NCBI RefSeq assembly: GCF_004352915.1
Contig: NZ_SJSY01000072.1
Location: 124,001 to 188,000 of the forward strand
From: Flavobacterium zhairuonense
Lineage (GTDB): Bacteria; Bacteroidota; Bacteroidia; Flavobacteriales; Flavobacteriaceae
DNA: 64,000 nt
Direction of reading: 5' to 3'
Part shown: positions 33,163 through 41,351 of the stretch, in pieces
How the letters are laid out: each line of letters begins with the position of its first letter
Position numbering within the stretch: position 1 is the stretch's first letter
The notes under the pieces: model-generated
The model's database searches: none
The model's input: only the letters and a program-made list of their open reading frames with translations
What the model was told of the DNA's origin: nothing
Translations under genes and position numbers: made by a program

Positions 33163-35232
33163 TTGATTTCACAAAGTACAATTGATGCTGTTTTTGAAAC
33201 TGCTCGAGTAGAGGAGGTTATTGGCGATTTTGTTAATTTAAAACGTGCCGGAAGTAATTTCAAAGGGTTGAGTCCATTCTCAGATGAGCGTTCTCCATCG
33301 TTCATGGTTTCGCCTGCAAAAGGAATCTGGAAAGATTTTAGTACGGGAAAAGGAGGGAATTCAGTTAAATTCCTAATGGAGCATTCGCAGTTTACGTATC
33401 CAGAAGCGATTCGTTATTTGGCTCGAAAATATAATATTGAGATTGAAGAAACGGAACAAACAGATGCTGAAAAAGCGATGACGGATGTTCGTGAAAGTAT
33501 GTATTTGGTTTCAGAATTTGCAAAAGATTATTTTCATAAAACGCTTTTAAATTCGGAAGAAGGAAAAGCGATTGGGCTTTCTTATTTTAAAGAAAGAGGT
33601 TTTACGAATGAAACCATCAAGAAATTTAGTTTAGGATATTCTCCAGAGACTTGGGATGCTTTAACAAAAGAAGCATTAGGGAAAGGATATAAATTAGAGT
33701 TTTTAGAAAGTACAGGTTTAACCATTCCAAGAGAAGACCGTCCATTTGATCGATTTAAAGGACGTGTAATGTTCCCAATTGAAAGTATGTCGGGACGTGT
33801 TTTAGGTTTTGGAGGACGTATTTTAACCAATGACAAAAAAGCGGCAAAATACCTGAATTCACCAGAAAGTGATATTTACCATAAAAGTAAGGTTCTCTAT
33901 GGTATTTTTCAGGCAAAACAATCGATAGCAAAACAAAATAATTGTTATTTGGTTGAAGGTTATACCGATGTGATTCAGTTTAATCAATCTGGAATTGAGA
34001 ATGTTGTGGCGTCATCAGGAACTGCTTTGACTCCAGATCAAATCCGATTGATTAATCGTCTTACCCGAAATATTACCGTACTTTTTGATGGTGATGCGGC
34101 AGGACTTCGTGCAGCCATTCGAGGAATCGATTTGATTTTGGAAGAAGGCATGAATGTGAGGGTTTGTGCATTTCCAGATGGAGAAGATCCAGACAGTTTT
34201 GCAAGGAAAACGCCTCATGATGAATTGGTAGCTTATTTAGAAAACAATAGTAAAGATTTTATACAGTTTAAAGCTTCGATTTTGATGAACGAAGCTAAAA
34301 ACGATCCAATTAAAAAAGCCGATTTGATTCGCGATATGGTTGCGAGTATTTCTAAAATACCAGATCGCATTCAGCGCGAAGTATATGTTCAGGAATGTGC
34401 CCGAATAATGGATATTTCAGAGCAGGTTTTGGTTAGTACATTGGCACAGTTGATTCAAAAGGATATTGCAGAAGCGAATAAAAAGCAAAAACAAGAGCAA
34501 AAACCTTTTGAAGTTCATAGAAACCAACCTCCACAAAATGCAGGCAGTTTTTCTGGAGGAGATCCAGAAGATCCAAGAACTGGCCCGCCGGAAGGTTATG
34601 ATTATCCAGGAGATATGGGCTATCAAGAACCGTCTCAAAAAGTCGATATTTTATATGGTTTCGAAAGAAAAGTCATTGAATTATTATTGCTTTATGGAAG
34701 TGTGGAAGAAGATTTTGAAGATGTTTTCTTGAAAGCAGATGAAGAAGGAAATGTCAAAGAAGTATCCGAAAAACGAAAATATAGGGTTTTTGAAAAAATC
34801 TATTTGAGTTTGCAAGAAGACGAAATCGAACTTTCGAATCAGTTGTTCCAAGATATTTTCAAAAACTTGATCAATTTTTTCAATCAAAATGAAGTTTTCA
34901 GTTTAGACAAATATTTGATGCACTTGCAGCCAGAATTTGCTCAAGAAGTAACAAATATTTTAATGGAAGATGAAAAAGTGGTCATTCACGATTGGGAAGG
35001 ACAAAATATTTTCCCAAAACATAAAAATGTGACTATTGAGCAAAATGTTTCAGATACTATATTTTCATTAAGATGGTTTTTGGTTTCAAAAATTATTCAC
35101 GATTTGAAAAATTCCTTGATTACAGATCCACAAGATGATAATTCAGAAGTTTTGTCGATGGTTGTAGATTATTCTAAGTTGTTGAATAATTTTTCGAAGA
35201 AATTAGGAAGAGTAGTTGTTCCTTATCATTAA
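33163..35232 (+). CDS. dnaG: DNA primase DnaG, without zinc ligands
   Basis: The 689-residue enzyme makes RNA primers at the replication fork. The frame starts at TTG (33163) with the normal N-terminus ISQSTIDAVFETARVEEVIG. The TOPRIM core is clear: VEGYTDVIQFNQSGIENVVA, SSGTALTPDQ and LFDGDAAGLRAAIRG; the RNA polymerase domain has FKGRVMFPIESMSGRVLGFG. The N-terminal zinc ribbon is present as a fold, but its CxxH and CxxC ligands are replaced by Ser37, Ser40, Asp58 and Thr61. The C-terminal part, which should bind the DnaB helicase, is about the normal length. A terminator follows. The gene is probably functional, since the other domains are intact. Confidence 0.94.
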   Translation: MISQSTIDAVFETARVEEVIGDFVNLKRAGSNFKGLSPFSDERSPSFMVSPAKGIWKDFSTGKGGNSVKFLMEHSQFTYPEAIRYLARKYNIEIEETEQTDAEKAMTDVRESMYLVSEFAKDYFHKTLLNSEEGKAIGLSYFKERGFTNETIKKFSLGYSPETWDALTKEALGKGYKLEFLESTGLTIPREDRPFDRFKGRVMFPIESMSGRVLGFGGRILTNDKKAAKYLNSPESDIYHKSKVLYGIFQAKQSIAKQNNCYLVEGYTDVIQFNQSGIENVVASSGTALTPDQIRLINRLTRNITVLFDGDAAGLRAAIRGIDLILEEGMNVRVCAFPDGEDPDSFARKTPHDELVAYLENNSKDFIQFKASILMNEAKNDPIKKADLIRDMVASISKIPDRIQREVYVQECARIMDISEQVLVSTLAQLIQKDIAEANKKQKQEQKPFEVHRNQPPQNAGSFSGGDPEDPRTGPPEGYDYPGDMGYQEPSQKVDILYGFERKVIELLLLYGSVEEDFEDVFLKADEEGNVKEVSEKRKYRVFEKIYLSLQEDEIELSNQLFQDIFKNLINFFNQNEVFSLDKYLMHLQPEFAQEVTNILMEDEKVVIHDWEGQNIFPKHKNVTIEQNVSDTIFSLRWFLVSKIIHDLKNSLITDPQDDNSEVLSMVVDYSKLLNNFSKKLGRVVVPYH

Positions 35233-35238
35233 AAAATC

Positions 35239-35277
35239 AAAAAGCTCTATATTGACAAGCAATACAGAGCTTTTTTA
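35239..35277 (+). terminator. Terminator of dnaG
   Basis: AAAAAGCTCTATATT pairs with AATACAGAGCTTTTTT with one mismatch; a T run follows. Confidence 0.75.
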
Positions 35278-35311
35278 TTACTGATGATTGCCGAAGCAAA
35301 TCAACATTAAA

Positions 35312-35941
35312 TTAAATAATTTCTAAAGTCTTAGCTTTGTTTACTAAGTCAACTAAATTAGTAACATTTAATTTAGTCAATAATCTTAATTTGTAAGTAC
35401 TGATCGTTTTTTCGTTCAGATTTAAGATTTTAGAAATTTCATTGTTTTTCTTACCGTCACTTAAGTAACGTAAAACTTCAATCTCGCGATTAGAAAGTTT
35501 TCTGTACAAACGTTCGCTCTTGCTTTGTTTAGCAATAAGGGCCATGTTTTTGCGAACTGTTTCGTTGATAATAATTTTTCCTTCGTGTACTTTAATAATA
35601 GAAAGACCTAATGTTTCAAGTTTTTCTGTTTTGTGTACATACCCCGAAACCCCCGCTTTAATTGCATTTGGAGCATACATTTGTTCAGCGAGGTCACTAA
35701 AAATTACAATTTTTGTTTTTGGGAAGTTTTTCAAGATAGATTTCACTTCAAAGATACTTGAAAGACCTTCTAACTCTAGATCTAGAATTAGGATGTCGAT
35801 CTCCTTCGTTTGAAGAATATCTCTAACCATTGAAAAATTGCCTACGTTGGCAACAATTGAAATTTGATCGTGGTCTTTAAAATAAGACTTAACGCCAAAG
35901 TGCGTCACAGGATGATTGTCTGCTAGACATACTTTAATCAT
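35312..35941 (-). CDS. Response regulator, NarL/FixJ (LuxR-type HTH) family, orphan
   Basis: I start at the ATG at 35939-35941 (209 residues, MIKVCLADNHPVTHFG). The receiver domain carries the phospho-acceptor Asp in DILILDLELEG, the switch serine in VIFSDLAEQ and the lysine in GVSGYVHKTEK. One of the usual acidic pair is Asn (LADNH rather than ADDH). The output domain has the LuxR-type helix-turn-helix LSNREIEVLRYLSDGKKNNE, ISKILNLNEKTISTYKLRLL. No sensor kinase is nearby. It lies 93 bases downstream of nadE on the same strand and could be co-transcribed. Confidence 0.9.
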   Translation of the reverse strand: MIKVCLADNHPVTHFGVKSYFKDHDQISIVANVGNFSMVRDILQTKEIDILILDLELEGLSSIFEVKSILKNFPKTKIVIFSDLAEQMYAPNAIKAGVSGYVHKTEKLETLGLSIIKVHEGKIIINETVRKNMALIAKQSKSERLYRKLSNREIEVLRYLSDGKKNNEISKILNLNEKTISTYKLRLLTKLNVTNLVDLVNKAKTLEII

Positions 35942-36034
35942 AATTTTTACCTTTTTAGAATTGTTATCATGTTTTTGGAACGGTAAAATTAATAAATAAA
36001 TTCTGTAGTTTATAGCTGACAAATGTTAAAACTT

Positions 36035-36841
36035 TTATTTTAACGTTTTTGGTATTAAACAAACAGGAATTGCTTCCATTTTATGCTTGTTGCTGGTGTT
36101 TAATCGTTTATAAATTTCAAAGACAGTTTTTTCTCTTCCGCTAAAGTCAACCGCCGTCTTTCCTGACTCCGCCGTTAACATCGCCCATTCTAGTTCATCA
36201 TAACTTGCGCCAAGTTGATCTTCATCGGTACGATTATCGCCAAATAATCCATCTGTTGGAGCTGCTGTTAAAATTGATTGCGGAATTTGCAAAAATTCTC
36301 CTAAAGCATAAACATCGGACTTCATTAAATCAGCAATCGGACTCAAATCGACACCTCCATCACCATATTTTGTGTAAAATCCAACACCAAAATCCTCAAC
36401 TTTGTTTCCGGTTCCGGCAACTAAAAGACCGTGTATTCCAGCCAAATAATATAATGAGGTCATTCTGATGCGAGCACGTGTATTTGCTAAAGAAAGATTG
36501 ACTTTCGCTTCGTCGTCAGTTTTTGGTACTGCGCTTTTAAAAGCTTCAAAAGTAGCGGTCAAATCAGTTTGTACGCTTGAAACGTTTGGAAAACGCTTTT
36601 TTAATTGTTCAATATGCTCTTTTGCTCTTGAAACTTGACTTTCGGCTTGATGAATTGGCATTTCAATACATAAAACCTGTAAACCTGTCTGAGCACACAA
36701 AGTAGAAGTCACCGCAGAGTCCACTCCGCCAGAAATTCCAATTACAAAACCATTTACTTTTGCGCTCTCAGCATAATTTTTTAGCCACTCTACAATGTGG
36801 ATGTTCACTTTTTCTGTTTGAATTGTACTTTTTTTAGCCAT
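36035..36841 (-). CDS. nadE: NAD(+) synthase (NH3-dependent)
   Basis: The 268-residue enzyme amidates nicotinic acid adenine dinucleotide to NAD+, with ATP. The PP-loop is Ser37-Ser42 within IGISGGVDSAVTSTL. Further conserved parts are LANTRARIRMTSLYYLA, GTGNKVEDFGVGFYTKYGDG and LSPIADLMKSDVYALG. The short length shows the single-domain, ammonia-dependent type without a glutaminase domain. It is divergent from gldB, the order seen in F. johnsoniae. Confidence 0.95.
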   Translation of the reverse strand: MAKKSTIQTEKVNIHIVEWLKNYAESAKVNGFVIGISGGVDSAVTSTLCAQTGLQVLCIEMPIHQAESQVSRAKEHIEQLKKRFPNVSSVQTDLTATFEAFKSAVPKTDDEAKVNLSLANTRARIRMTSLYYLAGIHGLLVAGTGNKVEDFGVGFYTKYGDGGVDLSPIADLMKSDVYALGEFLQIPQSILTAAPTDGLFGDNRTDEDQLGASYDELEWAMLTAESGKTAVDFSGREKTVFEIYKRLNTSNKHKMEAIPVCLIPKTLK

Positions 36842-36870
36842 AATAGTTCAAGTTTTAAGATACAGGGATG

Positions 36871-36878
36871 TATATTTG
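36871..36878 (+). promoter_or_regulatory. -7 promoter box of gldB-gldC
   Basis: TATATTTG matches TAnnTTTG in the space between divergent nadE and gldB, 63 bases upstream of the gldB ATG. Confidence 0.5.
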
Positions 36879-36940
36879 CACAAATATTTTTAAGTATGTA
36901 TTTATTTAAATTTATGCAACACAAATCTAATTAAAATAAA

Positions 36941-37897
36941 ATGAAATTATATCGCTTTGCAGTGCTTCTGTGTTTGTTTTTTTTGTCCTGTGAACAAAAA
37001 AGCAAAGTCGAAAAACAAGTTGAAGAAATTCCAGTTGATATTAAAGTTGAACGTTTTGATAAAGCATTTTTTGAAGCCAAGCCAGAAGATCTTGGGAAAT
37101 TAAAAAAGCAATATCCATTTTTCTTTCCAGCAGGAAATGACGATGCTGTCTGGATCCAAAAAATGCAAGAGCCAATTTGGCGTGAAGTATATGCTGAGGT
37201 GCAAAAAAAATACTCCAATTTTGAGCCGGTACGTGAAGAGTTCAATTCACTTTTTCAGCACGTGAAATATTATTTTCCTAAAACTAAAACGCCAAAAGTA
37301 ATTACGGTAATTGGAGAAATGGATTATAATACAAAAGCAATTTATGCCGACAGTTTAGTTATTGTGGCTTTGGAATTGTATTTAGGTAAAGAACATAAGT
37401 TTTATGAGTTTCCTGCTTATTTGAAACAAAATTTTGAAGAGAAACAAATCATGCCAGATGTGGTTTCTAGTTTTACATACAGAAATATTCCAGCTTTTCC
37501 AGATCGAAATTTGATTTCGCAAATGATTTTCGAAGGAAAGCAACTTTATGCAAAAGATTTGCTTTTGCCTGAATATACAGATGCCGATAAAATTGGATAT
37601 ACGCCAGAGGAAATAAAATGGTGCGAAGAAAATGAAGCCTACATGTGGCGCTATTTTTTAGAAAAAGAGATGCTGTACAGCGATGATCCAAAACTTACAA
37701 CTCGATTTATTGCGCCAGCACCGTTTTCTAAATTTTATTTAGAAATCGATAATGAGTCGCCAGGAAGAGTAGGCGCGTGGATTGGATGGCAGATGGTGCG
37801 TTCGTACATGAAAAATAACAATGTATCTTTGCAGGAATTGCTAAAAGTAAATGCAAAAGAGATTTTTGAAAAGTCAAAATATAAACCTAAGAAATAA
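36941..37897 (+). CDS. gldB: Gliding motility lipoprotein GldB
   Basis: The 318-residue lipoprotein has its lipidated cysteine at Cys17 (lipobox FLSC in LLCLFFLSCEQKS). GldB is needed for gliding in F. johnsoniae, where it lies beside gldC and is thought to act in the cell envelope together with other Gld lipoproteins. Recognisable segments are EIPVDIKVERFDKAFFEAKP, QYPFFFPAGNDDAVWIQKMQ and NNESPGRVGAWIGWQMV-like ESPGRVGAWIGWQMVRSYMK. The gene overlaps gldC by one base, so the two are translationally coupled. Confidence 0.94.
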   Translation: MKLYRFAVLLCLFFLSCEQKSKVEKQVEEIPVDIKVERFDKAFFEAKPEDLGKLKKQYPFFFPAGNDDAVWIQKMQEPIWREVYAEVQKKYSNFEPVREEFNSLFQHVKYYFPKTKTPKVITVIGEMDYNTKAIYADSLVIVALELYLGKEHKFYEFPAYLKQNFEEKQIMPDVVSSFTYRNIPAFPDRNLISQMIFEGKQLYAKDLLLPEYTDADKIGYTPEEIKWCEENEAYMWRYFLEKEMLYSDDPKLTTRFIAPAPFSKFYLEIDNESPGRVGAWIGWQMVRSYMKNNNVSLQELLKVNAKEIFEKSKYKPKK

Positions 37898-38232
37898 TGT
37901 CAAATACAATAAACTCAGAAATTAAATTCAATATAGAATTAGACGAAAACCGTGTTCCAGAAAAATTATCATGGAGCGCACAAGATGGCGGGGTTCGCGA
38001 TGAAGAGGCAAAAGCAATAATGTTGTCTATTTGGGACAGTAAAGCAAAAGAGACAATGCGTATCGACTTGTGGACAAAAGATATGCCGGTGGATGAAATG
38101 AAAATCTTTTTCCATCAGACTTTAGTGGCAATGGCTGATACTTTCAAACGTGCAACAGACGACGAAAAAATGTCGGATACAATGAAAGATTTCTGTGATT
38201 ATTTTGCAGAAAAACTGGAATTAACGAAGTAA
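37897..38232 (+). CDS. gldC: Gliding motility protein GldC
   Basis: The 111-residue soluble protein, with no signal peptide, matches GldC: SEIKFNIELDENRVPEKLSW, VDEMKIFFHQTLVAMADTFK and MKDFCDYFAEKLEL. In F. johnsoniae loss of gldC reduces colony spreading but is milder than loss of gldB. The start codon shares one base with the gldB stop (TAATG). A terminator follows. Confidence 0.94.
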   Translation: MSNTINSEIKFNIELDENRVPEKLSWSAQDGGVRDEEAKAIMLSIWDSKAKETMRIDLWTKDMPVDEMKIFFHQTLVAMADTFKRATDDEKMSDTMKDFCDYFAEKLELTK

Positions 38233-38247
38233 TAAAATTCCAATATT

Positions 38248-38294
38248 AAAAAATCCAAATTCCAAGTATTACAATTGGAATTTGGATTTTTTTT
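38248..38294. terminator. Terminator of gldB-gldC, built from the TTGGAATTTGG repeat
   Basis: AAAAAATCCAAATTCCAA and TTGGAATTTGGATTTTTTT form a 17-bp stem with A/T flanks on both sides. The same TTGGAATTT words recur at 39030-39080 and 46104-46125. Confidence 0.82.
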
Positions 38295-38310
38295 ATGGAT
38301 TATTTTAAGC

Positions 38311-38943
38311 TTATTTGACTGATTTTTTATCAATGTCGTTTAAAATTTTCTTCAAAGCTTTTGTCATCAATTGGTTGGAGTTTTTGTAAAATGCAATATT
38401 GTCTATAAGTTTGTCTGATTTTTCGGTTTGCCACATTGGCTCTGAAGCTTCTTTTCTTGTGATTCCTACTACGTTTTGAGAATAGATTATTTGTTGCAGA
38501 TTTAAATCATAAATTTCAACAATTACCGAAGCTTCATTTTTTCCTGTTTCACTGTCGCTCTGATATAATTCGATTGTAGAGAAGTCGCTTTTGTTCTTTT
38601 TTGTAGAAATATTGATGAAGAAGTCAAATCCTGTGCCTTCTTTCAGTTCTTTTAATTTTGTTTTGTTAGGATTCAAAGGGATTTTTCGAGGAACAAGCAA
38701 TCCATTTACATCATGAATATATGATATGCGTTCTCCAAGGTTTTTTCTGAAGAATTTCATGGATTCATCTGTTAGATGATCTTTGGAATTTTTAGGCGCA
38801 TCTATTTCGTTTAAAAGCCATTTTCCTGAAGTGAAATCGACTCCAGTTTGCTTAGGTGTTAAAAAAAGAAATGATGGTTTACTACAAGAAAAGAAAAGGA
38901 TGCAAAGTAAAATTGTACTACAAATGAATTTGTTTTTTTTCAT
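38311..38943 (-). CDS. Lipoprotein of unknown function
   Basis: The 210-residue protein has a lipoprotein signal (KFICSTILLCILFFSC, Cys20). The mature part contains TSGKWLLNEIDAPKNSKDHL, a middle helix region, FDFFINISTKKNKSDFSTIE and a C-terminal helix (KNSNQLMTKALKKILNDIDK). I do not recognise a named family. The strand pattern FFINISTKK/ASVIVEIYDLNLQQIIYSQN is like small periplasmic proteins that assemble on the outer membrane. A -7 box is just upstream. Confidence 0.75.
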   Translation of the reverse strand: MKKNKFICSTILLCILFFSCSKPSFLFLTPKQTGVDFTSGKWLLNEIDAPKNSKDHLTDESMKFFRKNLGERISYIHDVNGLLVPRKIPLNPNKTKLKELKEGTGFDFFINISTKKNKSDFSTIELYQSDSETGKNEASVIVEIYDLNLQQIIYSQNVVGITRKEASEPMWQTEKSDKLIDNIAFYKNSNQLMTKALKKILNDIDKKSVK

Positions 38944-38963
38944 GAACGATAAGTTAATTCGTT

Positions 38964-38971
38964 CAAAAGTA
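38964..38971 (-). promoter_or_regulatory. -7 promoter box of the 38311-38943 lipoprotein gene
   Basis: Minus-strand TACTTTTG matches TAnnTTTG, 21-28 bases upstream of the ATG. Confidence 0.55.
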
Positions 38972-38989
38972 GGAAAAGAAAACCCAATA

Positions 38990-39044
38990 AAAAAATCCCA
39001 AATTCCTCCCGAAGCCTCGGGATTAAATTGGAATTTAGGATTTT
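38990..39044 (-). terminator. Terminator of engB
   Basis: On the minus strand AATCCTAAATTCC pairs with GGAATTTGGGATT around an inner hairpin (CCCGAGGCTTCGGG) and runs into seven T. It lies just past the engB stop. Confidence 0.7.
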
Positions 39045-39071
39045 GTGTACTGTATTTTTAAAAGTTGGAAT

Positions 39072-39692
39072 TTAAAATTGGTTGTTGTTTTTAAAAACTT
39101 CCTGATTCACTTCGTCGATGTAAGTCAAAAGCTCTTCTTTACCAATTGATTCTGTCGATGAGGTAACGAAATAATGAGGCATTTCGGCCCAATTGTTAGC
39201 ATACATTTGTTTCTTATATGCTGCAATATGCGAGTCAACTTTTGTTCTGCTGATTTTGTCTGCTTTGGTGAAAATAATGCAAAACGGAATTTCGCTTTCG
39301 CCCATATACGACATGAATTCAATATCGATATTTTGAGCTTCGTGGCGAATGTCGATCAAGACAAAAGCACAAACAAGCTGTTCTCTGTTTTCAAAATAAT
39401 CAGTGATAAATTGCTGAAAAACAGATTTGGTTTTTTTAGAAACTTTTGCATATCCATAACCTGGCAAATCGACCAAAAACCAATTATTATTGATTTTGAA
39501 GTGATTTATCAATTGTGTTTTTCCAGGTTTTCCTGATGTTTTTGCTAAATTTTTATGATTGGTAATCATATTGATCAAAGATGATTTACCAACATTTGAT
39601 CGGCCAATAAAAGCGTATTCTGGCAAAAATTCAGCCGGGCATTTTGATGCGTCAGAATTGCTGACAATGAATTCGGCAGAAGTAATTTTCAT
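39072..39692 (-). CDS. engB: Ribosome biogenesis GTPase EngB (YsxC/YihA)
   Basis: The 206-residue GTPase assists late assembly of the large ribosomal subunit. The G1 motif is GRSNVGKSS (residues 30-38), the G2 region has TSGKPGKTQLINHF, G3 is DLPGYGYAKV, G4 is IFTKADK and G5 is VTSSTES. The length is typical. It sits between an alpha/beta hydrolase gene upstream and its own terminator. Confidence 0.96.
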   Translation of the reverse strand: MKITSAEFIVSNSDASKCPAEFLPEYAFIGRSNVGKSSLINMITNHKNLAKTSGKPGKTQLINHFKINNNWFLVDLPGYGYAKVSKKTKSVFQQFITDYFENREQLVCAFVLIDIRHEAQNIDIEFMSYMGESEIPFCIIFTKADKISRTKVDSHIAAYKKQMYANNWAEMPHYFVTSSTESIGKEELLTYIDEVNQEVFKNNNQF

Positions 39693-39735
39693 GTTTTTTT
39701 GTTTTTAAACTTTCTTAAAAATGGAAAGTTAGATA

Positions 39736-40500
39736 CTATAATTTCTGCTCAGTAAGCCATTTTTCAAGAATCTCGTTGAATTCATCAGGATGTTCCATCA
39801 TAGCGGCGTGTCCACATTTGTCAATCCAATACAAAGTTGAATTTGGCAATAATTTATCAAATTCTTCGGCAACATTTGGAGGTGTTACAGAATCATTTTT
39901 ACCCCAAATGATGCAGGTTTCTACGGTCATTTTTGGTAAATCTTTAGCCATATTATGACGAATTGCACTTTTGGCAATCGTTAAAGTCTTGATTAATTTG
40001 ATTCGGTCATTAGCAGTTGCATATACTTCGTCGATAAGTTCCGGAGTAGCGATTGCGGGATCATAAAACACATCTTCAGCTTTCTTTTTGATGTATTCAT
40101 AATCGCCTCTTCTTGGGTAGCTATCTCCCATTGCGCTTTCGTAAAGACCAGAACTTCCGGTAATTACAAGTCCTGCAACTTTTTCGGGATATAGTTTTGT
40201 GTGGTACAATGCGATATGTCCTCCCAATGAATTTCCTAGTAAAATAACTTTGTCAAAACCTTTAAAAGCAATAAAATCTTTTACGTATTTGGCAAAACTT
40301 TTCACATTTGTTTTTAAAATGCTTTGCGTGTAGATTGGCAAATCCGGGATTACCACTTTGTATCCTTTCGACGGAAAATATTGCGCTACACCATCAAAAT
40401 TACTAAGGCCTCCCATTAATCCATGTAAAATTACGATAGGAGTTCCTTCTCCAGCTTCAAAATAGCTGTATTTGCCTTCTTTTTTGTAGTGTTTGTCCAT
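39736..40500 (-). CDS. Alpha/beta hydrolase
   Basis: The 254-residue enzyme has the complete hydrolase fold: oxyanion loop HGLMGG, nucleophile elbow GNSLGGH (Ser), acid GKNDSVTPP (Asp) and base KCGHAAMMEHP (His). It has no signal peptide and acts in the cytosol. The substrate is unknown. The gene is divergent from mraZ and has a -7 box 28 bases upstream of its ATG. It may be co-transcribed with engB, 43 bases downstream. Confidence 0.92.
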   Translation of the reverse strand: MDKHYKKEGKYSYFEAGEGTPIVILHGLMGGLSNFDGVAQYFPSKGYKVVIPDLPIYTQSILKTNVKSFAKYVKDFIAFKGFDKVILLGNSLGGHIALYHTKLYPEKVAGLVITGSSGLYESAMGDSYPRRGDYEYIKKKAEDVFYDPAIATPELIDEVYATANDRIKLIKTLTIAKSAIRHNMAKDLPKMTVETCIIWGKNDSVTPPNVAEEFDKLLPNSTLYWIDKCGHAAMMEHPDEFNEILEKWLTEQKL

Positions 40501-40527
40501 TTAATCTAATGCCAATTTCAATTTGGA

Positions 40528-40535
40528 CAAATATA
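40528..40535 (-). promoter_or_regulatory. -7 promoter box of the alpha/beta hydrolase gene
   Basis: Minus-strand TATATTTG matches TAnnTTTG, 28-35 bases upstream of the start. Confidence 0.6.
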
Positions 40536-40776
40536 GGGTTAAATAAATAAAAATGAATTTTTGCCGCCGTTTTTTAACTAGATAATTTATGTAGAATTTA
40601 TAAGTGGTTAAAAATCAGCTTTTAGGGCGTTTTTTGATGAAAAAGCCAAATGTTAAGAAATCGATATAAAAATCATTTTTTTAAGAAAAATAGTGCTTAA
40701 TTTTTTCGAATGATTAATGTTATTAAGAAAACGCTATTAATAAGTTAAACTATTGATTGTCTAGGGCTTAGTGAAG

Positions 40777-40833
40777 GTGGTAGAAAAGTGGTTAAACTTA
40801 TTAACAAAGTGGTATATTGTGGTAAAATGTGGT
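40777..40833 (+). promoter_or_regulatory. Five GTGGT boxes: probable MraZ operator of the dcw cluster
   Basis: GTGGT occurs at 40777, 40788, 40809, 40819 and 40829. The last three are exactly 10 bp apart, one helix turn, and the second and third are preceded by AAA or CAAA (AAAGTGGT). MraZ proteins of other phyla bind direct repeats of this kind (TGGGN in E. coli, AAAGTGG in mycoplasmas) just upstream of their own gene. The boxes lie directly upstream of the -7 element, where a bound protein would block RNA polymerase. Confidence 0.75.
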
Positions 40834-40844
40834 AATATTTTTTA

Positions 40845-40852
40845 TATTTTTG
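40845..40852 (+). promoter_or_regulatory. -7 promoter box of the dcw cluster (mraZ)
   Basis: TATTTTTG matches TAnnTTTG, 12 bases after the last GTGGT box and 25 bases before the mraZ start. The rest of the 377-base space between the hydrolase gene and mraZ is AT-rich without a gene. Confidence 0.65.
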
Positions 40853-40877
40853 TCCTATAACATCTTAATTGATTTTT

Positions 40878-41351
40878 TTGAACACAATTGTTGGAACATA
40901 TGAGTGTAAAGTCGATGCTAAAGGAAGGCTAATGATGCCTGCGCCTTTGAAAAAGCAATTGGCTTCATCGCTTCAAGACGGTTTCGTTTTGAAACGCTCC
41001 GTTTTTCAGCCGTGTTTAGAATTATATCCAATGGAAGAATGGAATTTGATGATGCAAAAAATCAACAAGCTTAATCGCTTTGTGAAAAAAAACAATGATT
41101 TCATTCGAAGATTTACTGCTGGAGTTAAAATGGTAGAGATTGATGCATTAGGAAGATTGCTGGTGCCGAAAGATCTGGTTGCTTTTTCAAGTATTTCTAA
41201 AGATGTTGTTTTTTCTTCTGCGGTTAATATTGTGGAAATTTGGGATAAAGATTTATACGAAAAATCAATAAGCGGCGAAGATATGGATTTTGCTGATTTA
41301 GCCGAGGAGGTAATGGGAAATATTAATGACGACGACAATGGAATATCATAA
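40878..41351 (+). CDS. mraZ: Transcriptional regulator MraZ
   Basis: The start is the TTG at 40878 (MNTIVGTYECKVDAKGRLMM, 157 residues), which gives the conserved N-terminus; a TTG at 40869 is in frame but adds residues foreign to the family. The protein has two SpoVT-AbrB-like halves, each with the DxxGR motif: VDAKGRLMMPAPLK and IDALGRLLVPKDLV. MraZ forms a ring that binds repeated boxes in front of its gene and controls the dcw operon. The matching boxes are at 40777-40833. Its end overlaps rsmH by 26 bases. Confidence 0.95.
   Translation: MNTIVGTYECKVDAKGRLMMPAPLKKQLASSLQDGFVLKRSVFQPCLELYPMEEWNLMMQKINKLNRFVKKNNDFIRRFTAGVKMVEIDALGRLLVPKDLVAFSSISKDVVFSSAVNIVEIWDKDLYEKSISGEDMDFADLAEEVMGNINDDDNGIS

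Noticed and set aside
35312..35941. Two-component system with a partner kinase
   Set aside because: No histidine kinase is encoded near the response regulator; it must be called an orphan.
38783..39061. 92-codon plus-strand frame opposite the lipoprotein gene
   Set aside because: It is antisense to the signal peptide and crosses the promoter box and the engB terminator.
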